A stretch of 64,000 nucleotides of DNA. Origin: Mixophyes australis (lineage: Eukaryota; Chordata; Amphibia; Anura; Limnodynastidae). Positions 21,291 to 33,460 of the stretch are shown here, piece after piece. Each line of letters starts with the position of its first letter. Within the stretch, counting starts at the first letter, position 1. The notes beneath the pieces are model-generated. The model made no database searches, was not told the origin of the DNA, and saw only the letters and a program-made list of their open reading frames with translations. The translations under genes were made by a program, and so were the position numbers. The stretch spans positions 365,512,124-365,576,123 of the forward strand of contig JAVHZZ010000002.1 in the NCBI GenBank assembly GCA_036250195.1, in the 5' to 3' direction.

Positions 21291-24200
21291 TTAATGAAGA
21301 TCAGCAACAAGGAATCCAGATGAGCCTTCTTTTTATATATTTCTGGTACGCTTACTCATGATTGGTGTGTGTAGTGAGGTGGTGGTATCCACAATATTTT
21401 TATTATGATAACACACTATGTGTGATTTTTTTCTGTTTTTCCTGAATCATATATTGTGTCCACACGTCTGAGGAACTGATTGGATTAGACTTGCTCAACT
21501 GATTGATTGACATGCACATGGTTCTCCGTACTGCTGGTACACACATAAGAATTATACTTAGGATTCTCACACTATTAGGCGGCTTCCTTTCACTGTTTGC
21601 ATATAATACAACAAGTTGTTTGTGTGTGCATCACCAGAAGGGTGTCCTTGACACAATATTATAGATATCTATATTCTATATTATAGATATCTAAAATATA
21701 TTATCTATCTATCGTGTTATGAACCAAGACTATAATAATATTTGCAGAACCTTCTTATGGTGGTATTCACCTACAGGAACTGCCATTGCGTGATGTGTTC
21801 ACTCAAACTTATTTAAGCAGGTTTAAAGTATATACAGGATGAGACACAACAGCATGCATTCCTCATAAAAATACCAGTAAAAACAAACAGTAGCTCACTC
21901 AAAAGTTGAAAATCAGCCATAAAAGGAGCGCTATTGCTTGCTGCTGAAGTTGAATGAATAGTAGCAATCTTTTCAAGTGACTAACACCAAGTGAATAACT
22001 AGCAGGTACCCAATTAGCTATGGATAGAGCAAGCTGCCAGAGTATTCAGCAACAGTAATCTATCCTGCTAACAGTGATACGCTCAACAACAGGTAAAGTT
22101 CAGTAAACTGTCCTGGAAGGCAATGGGAAATCTTATACTGAGTAACTGTCAAACATCAGAAGCAAGTTGATGATTTACAAAATCCGATAAATAAAGCAGG
22201 GTTTACTAGCAGATGGCAGCCAATAAAAGTCCATGATTTAAAGCAAAGTTTATTTAGCAGGCAGTAGTCAAGGATAATCCATTTTCCACAGTTAGGTTTG
22301 TTAATAGGCAGAAGACAAGAGTCACACAGATTCACTGTAGCTGAGAGTATCAGACTATCATCAGCATTGAAGAAGATACTGAGACCAGAAACACCTGTCT
22401 TATTTCCATGACTCCTACACTCAACTCCAGGTGCTGAGAGCATTTAAATATGGCTAAATTTATGGCTATGCCCAGGACAGAAGCCAATAATAGCCATATC
22501 CATAGCAACAGAATAATATGTAGTAGCTCAGAGAATTGCACAGCCATGCAGAATCTGGTATTTTGCTCAGTGGGGACACCATGGTTGAATTGCAGTATTT
22601 ATTGCAATTGACTAGGGGACTGTGCAGCAGTAGGTCTACCTGCCAAAGGAGAATGTCCCATAATTGAATTAGAACCACTGATGTGACACAGCCAATCCTG
22701 GGACTCATTCCTTTGCAATTTAATTCCCTGGCCAAACACATCTCCTTTTTATATAATTATTTTGTTTTGTATGATCAGACAAAAGCAATCACATATTATG
22801 ACAGCAGGACAAAGAGTCTAATATAGATACTGACCAATATATTGCAGAAATAATCATAATAACACATACAATAAAAAATAGAATAATATGTTAAGAATTA
22901 AAAAGAGGTTGGGGTAGATGGTAAATAAAAGATTGAGAGTTAAAGGAGAGAGAAAGAAAAAACTTATATTAAGGGAGCTTAGGAGGTGTCTGATAGTGAT
23001 AAGCTGAAGAGTGGGTACTCTAATATGTGGTGGAAGGAGAAGGAATGGGTAGGACGGGCCTGTCCACCGTGCATGGGTTGAGAAGCAGGCTCAAGAGGTA
23101 GATGGAGTGAAGCGCTGAGATATGTTTTCTGCAAAGGGCTGGGTGGCCCATACTTCATTAAATACATGACTCCTATAATGGAGGTAATAGGTGATACATT
23201 TCTGACACTTTTAGAGAATTTATCAAGAATTTGGGGAGGAAGGCATAGCAAAAAAGAAACACCCAGGGATCCGTAGCTACCAGGGCTTTAAATAAACTGT
23301 TTAGAAGAGTGTGTATTTTGTCCTAGTAGGGAGCTATTAAATCACATCCTCTTTAATATAAAAATGAGAGTAAAAATACAATTGGTTGTGAATATTATAC
23401 ATATACATAATTATACATATCCTGTCATTTTGTCAAATATTTATTAATTCCACCATCTATGAGCCAAACCAGACTTGCTGTTTCTGGAATTGTTGTGAAA
23501 TATTGTATCAAATGCTTCTCTAACATCTAGGTAAGCTATAACCACTAAAACTTCAAGAATCAATAAGAAACACATTCATTCAGAAATGTCACTCTCCAAT
23601 GGCAAATCAATAAAGTGAATATAAATCCTGCAGCTCCTGTAGAAAATTACTTTGGATGTAGTACTGACAATGCCAAAACTGTAATGTGTAATTCACTCTA
23701 AAACAAAAACACCCACTAGCAGTGAACCTGTGTTCAAGGAACATTTTCCTGTAGTCTTTAAAACTTTTATTTCAGCATTATAAAAAGCTATATAGCAGGG
23801 AGACTATAAGCTATGAACCAGAAGCGATGTGTGATTTTGGACAATTGTGCTTCATTAAGCAGTTCAAGCCTTATCGTCATATCTACTGATCCAACTGATC
23901 TAACAATTTAATTACACAGTAAAAAATATCCAATAACCTTATTTGGTCTTTCAACATTTAATTCATGCTACATTGAATCCTTTAAGTCCTTAAATATAAT
24001 TTTCTTCTTCAGATCACCTTAATTTAATGTCTTTTACACACTCTTCTGCAACTTTTGCTAAATACATTGCTTTTTTTCACTCCACACCAGGCAGAAATGT
24101 TTACGGTTATTACACTGGAATTCGATAAAAAAAAATTCTGCATTATGGATAAAATTGTCTCCAATGCATAGAGTGCAGCAGAGTTCTATCCTAGGACAAC

Positions 24201-26423
24201 ATAAATAATCTATTCAGCATGATGATACAGCTCCAGAGTAATCAGAAACATACAATAAATGTATTTTAGTAGAAGTAGCAGGATGAAGCGCATGTAAGCT
24301 CATAAAAAAGTTACCTGACAGAATTACAGCTATAAATGGTCAACTATTTAAAAAAAAAAAATTGTAATAAATGATGCTACTATCGATGTGCATTGTGCAC
24401 GTTTAGAGTTACCATATTCCTATTATTTTTTTTAAGCTGAACTATGTTTGCTACATTCCAATTATCTGGAAGTTTTCATTTAGATAAATTTCATTTGGAC
24501 TTACAATCTTATTGAAGAACTGTCTCAGTTCAAATCAAGAAGAAGAGGCTGGAGAGCTGTGCAAACATGTCTTTACTATGTGGTATATACTGAGAACTGA
24601 AAATGGCTGCCCGGTATTTCCTGTCAGCTAGCACTTCTTGGTTGGCAAGTGGATGGCAGTGATGAAACTTCCATCAAACACACATAGCATACTTCTACAC
24701 TTATCTACTCTACTTTAATTGTTTTATAATTTCTAGAAATACTTTCTTTATGTCCTGGCATCTACATAACAGTAATGTCTTTTTTCTTCTAATGAATTGT
24801 AGAACAGTAAAATTCAATCAAACATAATTATTTAGGTGCCAAGAAAAAAAAATGATTGAGCAGAAGATAAAGTGGACGAAGCTAGGACAATGTAATCAGA
24901 CCATTCAAATATGAACATCAGCCCTGATTTTCCCATTCAATTCAGTTGCATGTCAACATGTTGGTAGGTTTGAGGTGGGATGGGCAACATCAACATGTAA
25001 CTGAATGTTAACAGTAAATAGTAAGCTACTAAACTTGCAGCTCACAGCACAAATTACATTCTGTAACAAATATCTATTTTTGCTCAAGAAGATGGAGTTG
25101 AATGCAAGAATGTAAAATGTTTTTCTTTTTGTTGAGAGGAGCTAGGCAGATTCCCTGCTGATTGTAAGTTAGTTCAAATAAAATGTGTTTTTAATTGTGG
25201 GACAAGATACTTAAAGAAACTTATACGGGTACCTGGTTGTCTACCTCTGATGTACACTGTATAGGTCATGTATATGAGATGTGAGTCATTGCAGAATTGT
25301 GGCTGCTAAAGACATTTTGTTACTGATGGAAGTTTTTAAATAACTAATTTAGATACATGATGTTTATAATTCATGATGATATATATCATGAATATATAAA
25401 ATAGATGGATCTGAAGGAATAGGAAACATGATAATTAGTATATGATAACAAAATTAATGTGAAAATAAAAATATCATGGATAAAAGTATGAGTAGGAAAA
25501 ATATATAGGTAGTACTTGGAAATAAGAAAATATAAATGAAATAATTGTAACTACCAAAGGTTGTTCAGCTGGGCATACTAGGTATTAATATGTTGCTTTG
25601 CTCTATATACTGTTAGTAAGCTTGAGAAGTGAAAAGTAAACAATGATGTGGACAGTATCCAGTTATAAGGAGAGTGTGTAAGAAGCTAAAGAATAAATTG
25701 TGGAAGTGTAGTGAGAAGAGATTGTGGGTTGAGCAACTGACAAGAGGGTCAAGGGTAGTGTCTCAAGAAGCTGGGACAGTCAGAATTTTGGATTATGCTT
25801 TTTTTTTCTCAAACTTCCTTTCCTTCGTTGATGATGTTAAATATGCAAAACCTCTGTTGATTAAAGGTAAACTCTACTTTTGTAGAGCTTTGCTTTTTCG
25901 TGGTAAAGTTTGCAAAGTGTCCAAACACTTTCTCTTCCATTCCAAAAAAACTGTTTCATGGATAAGTTAAATAAATTTGAAATTAAGAATATTGTGTAAT
26001 CCAAAATTCCTCACGGGATGGTCCTTCTATCTAATCAACTGAAGGGATTCTGCCCCGAGTATTGCTCCCATTTACAATCACTTCTTGTTGTATGTGTACA
26101 CCAGCAAAGTTACTTTATTTGTAGGTGTCTTTATTTAGGCGCATTTTATTAACTGAGAGCATGTATGCTATTCAATACCGTGCTACTTGTTCTCCTTTGT
26201 CTAAACAACAGGTTCTGTACCATAGCTGTTTGAGTGTGGTCTTGCAAATCTTGCCTGATTTTCTATGTACCATCTGGGATTGTTCTGACTACATTTGTCT
26301 AGCAAGAAGCATGGCTCCACTTCGTTTACTATTTATGAACTTTTGCTGGCTGTTCCTGATCTTTGGGGTGGTACTGACATTGACATTATGTTGCTAGCAT
26401 GACCTTGGCTTCTTTCTGGCCTT
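21291..26423. other. Large stretch without genes
   Basis: AT-rich. 21655-21715 is an AT-rich palindromic cluster. 21712-22750 has an LTR-like texture (start 'tgttatgaacc') but no second copy or ends that I can prove. 22890-23260 is purine-rich. 26100-26420 has a GT-rich, moderately complex sequence that directly abuts the LINE tail. No coding sequence recognised. Confidence 0.4.
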
Positions 26424-26833
26424 TCATCATCATCATCATCATCATCATTTATTTATATAGCGCCAACATATTCCGTAGCGCTTTACAATTGGGGACAAAC
26501 GTAATAAACTAATAAACAAACTGGGTAAAACAGACAAAGAGGTGAGAAGGCCCTGCTCGCAAGCTTACAATCTATGGGACAATGGGAGATTGACACATGA
26601 GGTTAAGTATACATTTTGCATCTTGGCCCAGCCAGACTGCAAAGGTAAGGTGACTTATAAGCTAAATGATCCTGTCACACAACAATGTTGGTCCGGGGGT
26701 AGTTGTCTTGTGTGAAATTGTGTAACAGGCTAAAGGTAGTGAGGTTAAGATGGTGGTTGAGGAATATTATAAGCTTGTCTGAATAGGTAGGTTTTCAGAG
26801 AACGCTTGAAAGTTTGTAGAACAGAGGAGAGTC

Positions 26834-29071
26834 TTATTGTGCGAGGGAGAGAGTTCCATAGAGTGGGTGCAGCCCGAAAAAAGTCCTGTAACCGGGAATG
26901 GGAGGATGTAATGAGGGTGGATGAGAACGCAGATCTTTTGCAGAACGGAGTTGCCGAGTTGGGAGATATTCTGAGACAAGAGAGGAGATGTATGTTGTTG
27001 CAGCTTTGTTGATGGCCTTGTAGGTTAGTAAAAGTATTTTATATTGGATTCGGTAGAAGACAGGCAGCCAGTGTAGAGACATACAGAGTGATTCAACAGA
27101 GGAATAGCTATTTGCAAGGAAAATCAGTCTTGCCGAAGCATGCAAAATAGATTTTAGGGGTTTGAGTCTGTTTTTGGGAAGACCAGTAAGGAGGGAATTG
27201 CAATAGTCAATGCGGGAGATGATTAGTGCATGAATTAAGGTTTTAGCAGTGTCTTGTGTGAGATATGTGCGGATTCTGGAAATGTTCTTTAGATGTATGT
27301 AACATGATTTAGATATAGAGTCAATGTGGGGAACAAAGGATAGGCGTGAATCAAGGATTACATCTAGGCAGCGAGCTTGTGGGGTGGGATTTATGGTCAT
27401 GTTATTAACAGAGATAGAAATGTCAGGTATGCTCTTGTTGGCGGGTGGGAATATTATTAACTCTGTTTTAGAAAGATTAAGTTTGAGTTGACGAGAGGAC
27501 ATCCAAGATGAAATGGCAGAAAGACAGTCAGTTACACGGGACAACACAGATGTCGAGATATCAGGAGAGGATAGAGAGATTTGGGTATCATCCGCATAGA
27601 GATGATACTGAAAGCCAAAGGAACTTATTAGATTTCCAAGAGAAGCGGTATAGATAGAGAACAGCAGAGGACCTAGCACCGAGCCTTGTGGTACTCCAAC
27701 TGATAGGGGAAGCGGAGCAGAGGTGGCTCCAGAGAAATTAACAGTGAAAGAGCGATTAGAGAGGTAAGATGAGAACCAGGATAGAACTGTGTCTTGAAGA
27801 CCTAGGGATTGCAGCGTTTGTATGAGAAGAGAGTGGTCAACGGTGTCAAATGCAGCCGAGAAATCAAGGAGAATTAGGAGAGAGTAATGGCGTTCAGTCT
27901 TAGCAGTGATCAGATCATTAACAACCTTGGTCAGCGCAGTCTCTGTGGAGTGTTGAGAACGAAAGCCAGACTGAAGAGGATCCAACAGGTTGTTTGCGGA
28001 AAGAAAGCATGTGAGGCGAGTGTAGGCAAGTCTCTCTAGAAGCTTGGAGGGGCAAGGGAGCTGAGAGATGGGACGGTAATTTGAGAGAGAGTTTGGGTCG
28101 GAGTTTTGTTTTTTTAGAATAGGAGTAATCACTGCATGCTTGTATAGTGATGGAAAGATGCCAGTAGAGAGTGAGAGATTACAGATTTGAGTTAGAGGTG
28201 AAATGAGCACAGAAGACAGGGATCTACCAATTTGCGAGGGAATAGGATCAAGAGGACAGGAGGTAGAGTAGGAAGATAAGAAGAGCGTAGAAATTTCCTC
28301 TTCATTTGTGGGGTCAAATGAAGAAAGGGTGTCAGAGGGTAGTGGGAAGGAAATGAGCTGATGGCTTGTTGAGGAAGAGGATACCATTTCTAGTCTGATC
28401 TTGTCAATCTTGTCCTTGAAGTAGGAAGCAAGATCCTGAGCACTGATAGTAGATGGAGGGTTCGGGGTGGGAGGATTGAGAAGATGATTAAATGTATTGA
28501 AAAGGCGTTTGGGGTTAGAAGCCTGAGCATAGATAAGAGATTGAAAGTATGTTTGTTTTGCAGTGTCCAGAGCATTTCGATAGGAGTGGTAGACAGAAGT
28601 ATATGTGAAGAAGTCATTATAGCTTCGAGATTTACGCCAGTGACGTTCTGCTTTACGGGACAGTTTTTGAAGATTTCGTGTTGCTTTGGTGTGCCACGGT
28701 TGACATCGAAGTCGACGTGTAGTATGAAGTGTCGCTGGAGCCACTTGATCAAGGGCCGTTGCTAAGGTTAGGTGAAAATGAGGTACTGCCATCTCATGGG
28801 ATGAGAATGTAGAGATAGGGGAGAGAAGGTGTTGGAGAGAGGTGGAAAATTGTTGAAGATTAATAGAATTAAGATTTCTACGAGTATGAGGAGGCTTGGT
28901 TGAGTTAGACAGTAGAGAGGTTAGAGCAGTGGGGGTGAGAGTGTAGCTGATAAGGTGATGATCCGAGAGGGGGAAGGGTGTATTAATAAAATTAGAAACT
29001 GAGCATAGTCTAGAGAAAACAAGATCAAGGCAGTGGCCATCTAGATGATTCAATCCACTGGGAGAGGTCAA
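26834..29071 (-). pseudogene. L2-clade LINE reverse transcriptase domain
   Basis: 745-codon open frame. The N-terminal part finishes the endonuclease ([12 protein letters not shown] and SDHHLISY, the SDH motif). The reverse transcriptase follows with [29 protein letters not shown] (catalytic Asp), [16 protein letters not shown] and YADDTQ (YADD codons at 27587-27598), then LSKTELI, and the terminal [13 protein letters not shown] region. All core RT motifs are intact; the C-terminal PTLWNSLPR segment lies in the next frame after a shift near 26880. The long open frame suggests a young copy. RT copies LINE RNA at a nicked genomic target. Confidence 0.9.
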
Positions 29072-29459
29072 GTGAGGATGTTAGAGAGAGTAGTTTGGAA
29101 GCAGCTTTGGAAGGTGGGTTATCAATGGGGATGTTGAAGTCACCCATGATGATGGTGGGGATGTCTGAAGATAAGAAGTGAGGGAGCCATGCAGAGAAAT
29201 CCTCAATAAATTGTTGGTGTGCTCCAGGGGGACGATAGATCACCGCAACACGTAGGGAGAATGGATTAAAAATGCGAATAGCATGTACTTCAAAAGATGT
29301 GAACGTGAGTGATGGGACATTTGGTAGAACTGTAAACGTGCACTGTGGGGAGAGAAGTAGTCCAACCCCACCTCCTTGTCTGCCTTCAGGTCTGGAGGTG
29401 TGGGTGAGATGGAGGCCACCATGTGAAAGTGCTGCAGGTGAGGCAGTGTCTGATTGCAT
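29025..29459 (-). pseudogene. LINE endonuclease (APE-like) domain
   Basis: Upstream of the first Met the frame reads NARSVCNKLTSVHDL and LLAITETWL (the ETWL motif holds a catalytic Glu). The listed part has GGGVGLLLS, AVIYRPPG and IIMGDFNIPID, the GDFN motif of AP-like endonucleases. The frame is the same as the one at 29553-29975, separated from it by a single TAG before NARSV, and it is shifted relative to the RT frame near 29060. Confidence 0.88.
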
Positions 29460-29552
29460 GAGCCATGTTTCTGTTATTGCCAGAAGGTTGAGGTTTTTTG
29501 AGAGGAAGAGATCATGAACGGAGGTAAGTTTGTTACAAACAGAGCGTGCATT

Positions 29553-29975
29553 CTAAAGGGCACATTTAAAGGACTTGGGAAGAGAGGGGAGACAGGTGAT
29601 GTGTTTGAGGTTTGCTATAGAACGGTAGTGCTCAGATGTATGTGTGTGTGAGGAGTGTGGGGGACCTGGATTAGGTGATATATCACCAGCTAATAGAAGC
29701 AGAGTGAGCGAAAGATAGGCAAGGGGATTGTAAGATGTGTGGCCTTTTATTTTCTGGCGACAGGTGGAGGCTGTACTTGTTAGAGATAATAAATAGGATA
29801 ACAGTTCATGGGTGTTAAATAGAGGTGAGTGGAGTAATGCAGGTGCAATATGAACAAATTTGTGTGTTGGTGGAGGGGTGAAAGATGACACAGTCCTAAA
29901 GATCATGCCATGAAATGAGACTAAGAAAAGCAATTTGTGAAACATTGTGATAAAAGGGGTAAAAGCAAAAAGCAA
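29553..29975 (-). pseudogene. LINE N-terminal segment with 2A-like motif
   Basis: 140 codons upstream of the endonuclease and in the same frame. The C-terminal third has YLSLTLLLLAGDISPNPGP; the last nine residues (29687-29661) resemble the 2A peptide D(V/I)ExNPGP, with Ser in place of Glu. Motifs of this kind are known in the N-terminal regions of several LINE groups. A TAG after SFKCAL replaces what is probably a tryptophan codon before NARS. Confidence 0.75.
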
Positions 29976-29990
29976 GGGTATTTTAAGAAT

Positions 29991-31463
29991 TACCTCTTAG
30001 CAGTCTTCCATATAAATAGACAAGTAGTGCAGAAATAGACTGTGGCAGATGCAGCTTATTGCTGGGAGTAAAATCAAGTCAAATGTAGTCCAATGTTTGG
30101 CCAACTGTGTTGTCTAACTGTGCATTTTCGTCCACTTTGTGAGAAAATCCCACTTAGTGTAGAAATCACACACGGCCTTTAACTTGTTAGTCGGCAGCTG
30201 CCAAGTGAAATTAACTTAGGGGCCATAACTTGTGGTTTCCTATACGGCAAAGTTATTTAGTCCTTCATGGGGTTCCCAGTAGACTCCCCAGATTAGCCAG
30301 CACAAATCTGGACAAAACATTACAGTATGCTGAACTATCTACCTGCAATTATACTTTGAACAGCTGACAGACTTCAGCCCTTTTATTACTGTACACAAGC
30401 CATGCCAGCCTCATTCAGCTCTTCTCACCGATGGTTTGCTTCTGACCACAGGACTGCTATTGGCTGGATGTTGCTTGTGTTTAGTACCTGTTTTTTCATA
30501 CACCCATGAAACTGTTGTGCGTGAAAAGCCAGCAGTCCTGTTAACTTCTCCCTGACTTAGAGACATGGCTAATCAATAATCTTCACAACTACTGACTATC
30601 TGTGGTTTAATGTGAAGCTTCTGTTAGCGGTCAGCCAATGAGAAGTGATTGTTATAGGTGTTGGCTGATGTGAGCATCTGCTGAATTTTATCTGGAAAAT
30701 TGTTCTCTTATTTGGATTGTTTGCCTTGTCCATACTCCCTCTGAAATGTACTCATGCAATCCATTGGCTCCTGCCTACCTGGTTTAATTAGCATTATCTT
30801 CAAACATAATGCTGACACTGACATGGAAATGGCATGTATACTTTATAAAGTGACCACTTAATGTACATCAAAAAGCAAAAATACTTACTGTATGTATGAC
30901 AAATAATACATTGAGAAACAACGAGACATGTTGTAAGTGGTAGAATAGCAGAAAATGTACATAGCAGTGCAGCATTTTGTTGCTGACTAATTGTCTCTTT
31001 AATACCAAGGTAATTTATATTGACAATACAATGTTAGAAACTGGAATGCAATATATTTGATTAGGAGAGATAAGCAATTTTTTTATCCCATTATCTTTAA
31101 GCCTCATATTAATATAACCCCTTTGGAAACACACTAGACTATTGTAAACTGTCACTCAAATTAATGTAAGCTATCCAAAATAGTTTCATTTACCAAAAAT
31201 GTGTATATAAATCTTACATTAAATATATCTTCAAATTATGCATCAAATTAATATCACCCATCTATTCATGGTACATGTATGGTATATTATTAATTTACGT
31301 AATTTAATAGATAGACAAGAAATGCTGTTGTGGTTAATGGGGTAGGAATCTACCAAGCCACATTACTTTATTTATAGTGATTTTACCAGTGGACTAGACA
31401 GCAGTGGGACATTGCTAACCAAAGAGGTCATCCCAGGTTAGAATAAGAGACAATCATGTGATT
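29991..31463. other. No gene seen
   Basis: 29991-30480 may be the LINE 5' UTR. 30480-31463 is AT-rich without recognisable elements. Confidence 0.4.
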
Positions 31464-31471
31464 CTGACAGC

Positions 31472-31929
31472 TGGTGGTAGTCAGCACATCGATGCTGACT
31501 ACCCCGACAAGACTTACCCCGACGTCACACTGAAGGGCTCCTTCCCAACCATGCTCCCGCACGACTAATGTGCCAACCGACTGGAAGCAATTGTGATGAA
31601 TGAAGAAGGCGGCGTGACTTGATGACGTCACTGGTAACCGCGACACTGTTATCGGTGCTGTTAAGGGGGCAATGTATGTATGCGGCCATGGACAATGTAC
31701 TTTACAAAGCGTTGTACATTGTCCATGCCCGCATACTTACATTACCCCCTTAATAGCACCGATAACAGCGTTGCGGTTGCCAGTGACGTCATCAAGTCGC
31801 GCCGGCTTCATCATTCATCGCCATTGCTTCCAGTCGGTTGGCACATCAGTCAGGAAGAAACCCTTTGGTGTCAAGACGTTGGGGTAAGTCTTGTCGGAAT
31901 AATCACCATCATTATTCCATACCCCACCC
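31472..31929. mobile_element. 458-bp imperfect palindromic element with CRE-like sites
   Basis: Two arms of about 220 bp meet near 31716 ('ggacaatgtac' / 'gtacattgtcc'). The arms match with many substitutions: 'gtaagtcttgtcgg', 'ccagtcggttggcac', 'gcaccgataacag' and others occur inverted. Both arms hold the perfect palindrome TGACGTCA (31623-31630, 31784-31791). The 8-bp direct repeat CTGACAGC flanks it (31464-31471 and 31930-31937), compatible with hAT or another 8-bp-duplicating superfamily. Terminal repeats are diverged. Non-coding. Confidence 0.7.
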
Positions 31930-31937
31930 CTGACAGC

Positions 31938-32849
31938 AATGTACAGCCTGATCCCTGGCTGAATCAAAATAAATATTTCCTACCTCTTTAAAATATACAG
32001 TGGTCTCAATTAATGTAGGCTGAGATGGCATCCATTCATGCATTTCCATTCATGTCATCAAAGGTATCAGCAATCACTGAAGCAGCTGTACACTGTATTG
32101 TGCATTCAAACCTGTACAGAGGACTGCTGGCAATCAAGGTAAAAATTCAAACCAACCCCTTCGTTAGTTCAAACTTTTGTCACCGACTCACGCCAATGGT
32201 GAAATTTTCAATTTTCGACATTTTAAAGTTAAATAAACATATAAGTGACTGAGTTATGAAGTTATTGTTGTGGGATGGAACTGCAGCAGTGTTCGCTATG
32301 GTACTTAAGCCACATATGGTGCCCATTATACATAAAACAAGAGAAATATGTAGTCTTTACATATACAATAAGGACAAATACTGATAATTAGAGTCAACAT
32401 AACAGATATGCACTCGTATGGACAAAAGTAATAAATAAGAATGTTAGGTAACACTTTGTCCACTTTTATGTAGAGAACAAAATAAAATATATACTAAAAT
32501 AATAATAAATACTAGCTGGATGCTTCTCACTAGGGTAAGAGGCTAACTGTATGTGTGAGAGGGGGTGTTGTCAGCTAGCTGCAGCTCAGGGTTCACATTG
32601 GAGCCTGTAACAAATATTTGGCTCCAGGGAAGAAATCAGCCCTCTTCCTGTCAATCCTAATCTCTCCGCCTGTGTTTAGACTTTAAACAGGCAGAGGAGA
32701 AATTTCCTGTGTTTTCTTTGCAAACACCGGATTGTGGGGCAATCCTCCCATCCTCATGGCAAGACCGTAATTGCTCCATGGGGAAAGCTTCCTAATGCAC
32801 AGCGGTTGGACTATTGTATTACAGTGTCAGACAATGTAGTATAATTGAT
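31938..32849. other. No gene seen
   Basis: Mixed sequence with no coding potential; 32560-32820 is less AT-rich but unclassified. Confidence 0.4.
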
Positions 32850-32853
32850 TATG

Positions 32854-33035
32854 GGCCAAGGGCTGGCTGGGCTAGGGGGCAGATGGGCATCTGCCCCTCT
32901 GACCTGTCCCATAGTGGGCTACCATAGGCTGGGTCACTGGGCAACCTGCATTTTTTTCCTTTAAAATGTTCCCAATAGTCTGCTAAGCCAAGTCTTGCCC
33001 CCCAGGCTAAAATTTGCCAGCCCTCCCCTGGTATG
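32854..33035. mobile_element. Probable MITE with CCAAGGGCTGGC ends
   Basis: Left 'ccaagggctggctgg' and right 'gccagccctcccctgg' are inverted partners. Next to the left end is the hairpin 'gggggcagatgggcatctgcccc'-like block (33 bp). No target duplication determined. Confidence 0.4.
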
Positions 33036-33295
33036 GGCACAACTCCATAAGGACACATTATGCAGCTACAAAGGCTATATGTCCACCCTGATATAATCAC
33101 ACTGTCATGTCCAAGCTTTGTAAGTGTAAACATACATATATTAATTCATTTATATCTAAACTCCAACTGTACAGGTACTGTATGATGCAAGTCTGATGAT
33201 CTTGTCATTGTTTCATGCAGTGCAATACATTGTTCACAACATTAATTTAAATGTAACATTTCTTATCAGCAATTAAATACTGCTAGGTTTATAAT

Positions 33296-33300
33296 TATTA

Positions 33301-33347
<47 letters not shown>

Positions 33348-33360
33348 ATGATTATTATTA
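33296..33360. repeat. (ATT)n microsatellite
   Basis: About 20 ATT units with one interruption near 33346. Confidence 0.95.
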
Positions 33361-33460
33361 TTATCATCATTGATTTGTAAGACAATACAGTGCGTAGCAA
33401 TGCCAGACAGTGGGGAAAACAGATCCTATAAAAAACGGGTACATACACGGTAGACAAAGT

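Larger units (their letters stand above)
26424..29990 (-). mobile_element. L2-clade LINE, nearly complete
   Basis: Minus strand. Order: ORF start near 29975, endonuclease, reverse transcriptase, 3' UTR, and a tail ending 'ggcgctatataaataaatga' followed by (TGA)n at 26424-26445. The 3' tail is the type that the window's SINEs share. Three lesions break the frame: a TAG at about 29550-29552, a frameshift near 29060 and another in an A/T run near 26880. The 5' limit is not defined; sequence to about 30480 may be its 5' UTR. Confidence 0.85.

Noticed and set aside
21712..22750. Possible LTR beginning TGTTATGAACC
   Set aside because: No matching end, target duplication or second copy could be found by eye; left unclassified.
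25674..26397. ORFs of 98 and 90 codons that could be exons
   Set aside because: No conserved motif and no convincing flanking splice sites; the second is hydrophobic but lies in a T-rich stretch next to the LINE tail.
33266..33457. ORF with a poly-isoleucine run
   Set aside because: It is translation of the (ATT)n microsatellite.
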